Shown here: piece after piece, positions 62,942 through 64,000 of the stretch
How positions within the stretch are numbered: the first letter of the stretch is position 1
Layout of the letters: each line of letters starts with the position of its first letter
NCBI RefSeq assembly: GCF_003014595.1
Contig: NZ_PYGK01000005.1
Coordinates: forward strand, 465,616-529,615
DNA length: 64,000 bases
DNA from: Chitinophaga ginsengisoli
Lineage (GTDB): Bacteria; Bacteroidota; Bacteroidia; Chitinophagales; Chitinophagaceae
Reading direction: 5' to 3'
Made by a program: the position numbers and the translations under genes
The notes under the pieces: model-generated
What the model saw: the letters and a program-made list of their open reading frames with translations, nothing else
Database searches by the model: none
What the model was told of the DNA's origin: nothing

Positions 62942-63388
62942 TCATAAACGCTTTCGCTTGCAGATAATCAACTCTTGATTATTTTTGTCTGATATTTCTA
63001 TTGGGCGCATATTTGGAGGGGCGACTACAATCTTCAGCGAATCTCCTTTCAACTCATAAGCAACGCTGACAGACGTCGTATCGGTTACCATATCCACTGG
63101 TTGAATAATAATCAACTTGAGGTTGCTGGTGGTGTCCAACTTAAACGAATACTTCATCTCCTTTCCAGTCTCGTCTGTAAAGGTAAGTTTATGTCCTTTG
63201 AAGACATATTTGTAGGTCACATCTTTTTTGATGCCGTTCTGGCTTTCTGATTGCGCCAACCATACACCTTGTATGTTTGCTTGGTCAGTAGATTTTACCG
63301 CATCACCAGCACCGCCACACGACAAAGCGCAAACAACAACCAGTAATAAAAGGGAGAGAGTGGAAAACTGCAGTCTATAACTTTTCAT
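62942..63388 (-). CDS. Hypothetical lipoprotein with lipocalin-like fold
   Basis: 148 residues. Lipoprotein signal with lipobox ALSC (Cys24). The mature part (IQGVWLAQSESQNGIKKDVTYKYVFKGHKLTF) resembles small lipocalin-like/TIGR03067-type domains. Function unknown. Confidence 0.75.
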   Translation of the reverse strand: MKSYRLQFSTLSLLLLVVVCALSCGGAGDAVKSTDQANIQGVWLAQSESQNGIKKDVTYKYVFKGHKLTFTDETGKEMKYSFKLDTTSNLKLIIIQPVDMVTDTTSVSVAYELKGDSLKIVVAPPNMRPIEISDKNNQELIICKRKRL

Positions 63389-63973
63389 ATTTTATAAAAC
63401 TCTTAAAAAATAATATGATCAAATATAACAATTATGACAAATATTGTAGCTAATAAAGTTGATGACTCATTAAATCTCTATAGAGTTGAAGTACGAGCTA
63501 CTTACTGGACACAATAAAGGTGACACTTCACGCTCTATACAATACTGCACACAACATGGGGTTTGCTGCAATGCTGGCTGACGAATAATTCCTCATCTTT
63601 TTGTTCGCTATCAGCAGCGGTTCGGTCAGACGTAATTCTATTCGGCTTTAGTTCTTATCTTCATCATCGGTAATTTTATTGGGCTTCTGTTCCGGGCTGG
63701 ACGTTATAAAATTCTGGCAGAGCAGCAATCCCTGTTCGTTACAAGCAATTTATTAACGAGCCGTTCCAGTAAAAGTGGTGATTGACAAACGAAGTTTTCA
63801 ACTTGATCCATCGAACTTGGTTTGGGTTGATTAATAGAAAGTTAGAACAGATTGAGATAAATTATAAAGACAAAAAGAGGGTGTCTCAAAAGTAATTGAG
63901 GCACTCTCTTTATTTTTAGTAAAAAAAAGGACGAAAAAATATCTTGGAACCATGATTCTTAGTAAATTAAGTC
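63389..63973. other. Gene-free region near right edge
   Basis: No complete gene. A startless open stretch at 63640-63784 (including FIIGNFIGLLFRAGRYKIL) looks mildly protein-like but is unassigned. The possible insertion-sequence end at 63876-63909 lies inside this region. Confidence 0.4.
63876..63909. mobile_element. Possible insertion-sequence terminal hairpin
   Basis: AGAGGGTGTCTCAA at 63876-63889 pairs with TTGAGGCACTCTCT at 63896-63909 (two non-Watson-Crick positions). The GAGGGTGTCTCAAAAG start is like the ends of IS1182-type elements in Bacteroidota. An ORF starts 64 bp later. It could instead be an ordinary terminator. Confidence 0.45.
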
Positions 63974-64000
63974 ATGGCAAGAGGTAAAACATTATCAGTA
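63974..64000 (+). CDS. Start of a gene cut by window edge, possibly transposase
   Basis: ATG at 63974 opens nine codons (MARGKTLSV) before the window ends. The position after a terminal-hairpin-like sequence suggests a transposase, but nothing in nine residues can prove it. Confidence 0.3.

Noticed and set aside
63640..63784. Startless membrane-like frame
   Set aside because: No start, no recognisable motif, and a stop directly upstream.

Overview
ORIGIN. The window looks like a chromosomal segment of a Bacteroidota bacterium, most probably a Chitinophaga-like member of the Chitinophagaceae. This is inferred from gene content, not from a search. The signs are a FecR/ECF-sigma pair, a TonB-receptor-like barrel, LytS/LytTR two-component systems, secreted GH29 and GH43 enzymes, few Shine-Dalgarno-like leaders, and one clear Bacteroidota -7 element (TATATTTG) that fixes a start. 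I saw no tRNA, rRNA, CRISPR array or replication origin.

LAYOUT. 1-8.3 kb: partial anti-sigma factor and its sigma factor, lipase, DinB-like protein, a queD fragment, GH29 fucosidase, M61 peptidase, small hypotheticals and an RRM protein. 8.6-9.9 kb: a 51-residue lipoprotein ending in a Cys-rich tail, 38 bp before a DUF692/MNIO oxidase gene; this is a minimal RiPP candidate. 11.1-25.4 kb: the most interesting region, a RiPP-like cluster. It holds a TonB-receptor-like barrel, two tandemly duplicated GG-leader precursors ending in KCHC tails, a hairpin, a radical SAM/SPASM maturase, an unrecognised helical protein, two more small GG-containing proteins, a C39-peptidase ABC exporter, an unusually short HlyD-type adaptor, a full-length LanB dehydratase, a LytS kinase with LytTR regulator, and a 49-residue lanthipeptide-like ORF before a strong terminator. 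No LanC cyclase and no ATP-grasp ligase are present.

25.5-33.5 kb: GH43 lipoprotein, then a patchwork of SDR, HxlR, AraC and aldo-keto reductase genes mixed with gene debris (a chimeric TonB-receptor tail, a DinB fragment), an 11-bp tandem repeat and a 21-bp dispersed repeat. 33.6-42.8 kb: a nine-gene, one-strand run with an isochorismatase-like hydrolase, two paralogous YtcJ-type amidohydrolases (one exported, one cytosolic with a Cys/His-rich tail), DoxX, an alginate-export-type porin, an exported M17 N-terminal domain, Dps, a YoaK-type membrane protein and a cofactor-free haloperoxidase-like hydrolase. 43-49.8 kb: a LytS/LytTR pair divergent from an ABC ATPase and an ABC permease fused to an M1-peptidase-like domain whose zinc-site residues are all replaced.

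49.8-59 kb: a mostly minus-strand block of SDR enzymes, AraC and Crp/Fnr regulators, small membrane proteins, an MFS transporter and an outer-membrane protein. 59-64 kb: hypothetical secreted proteins, a 2x[4Fe-4S] ferredoxin, a DUF3472-like protein, an IS481-family transposase remnant, and what may be the end of another insertion sequence at the right edge.

WORKING TOGETHER. The 11-25 kb genes read as precursor, modification (radical SAM, and dehydration by LanB), leader removal and export (C39-ABC plus HlyD), an outer-membrane barrel, and sensing (LytS/LytTR). The hairpin between the precursors and the maturase would let precursor transcripts outnumber enzyme transcripts. The 33.6-42.8 kb run suggests uptake and hydrolysis of an unidentified amide-like compound coupled to stress protection.
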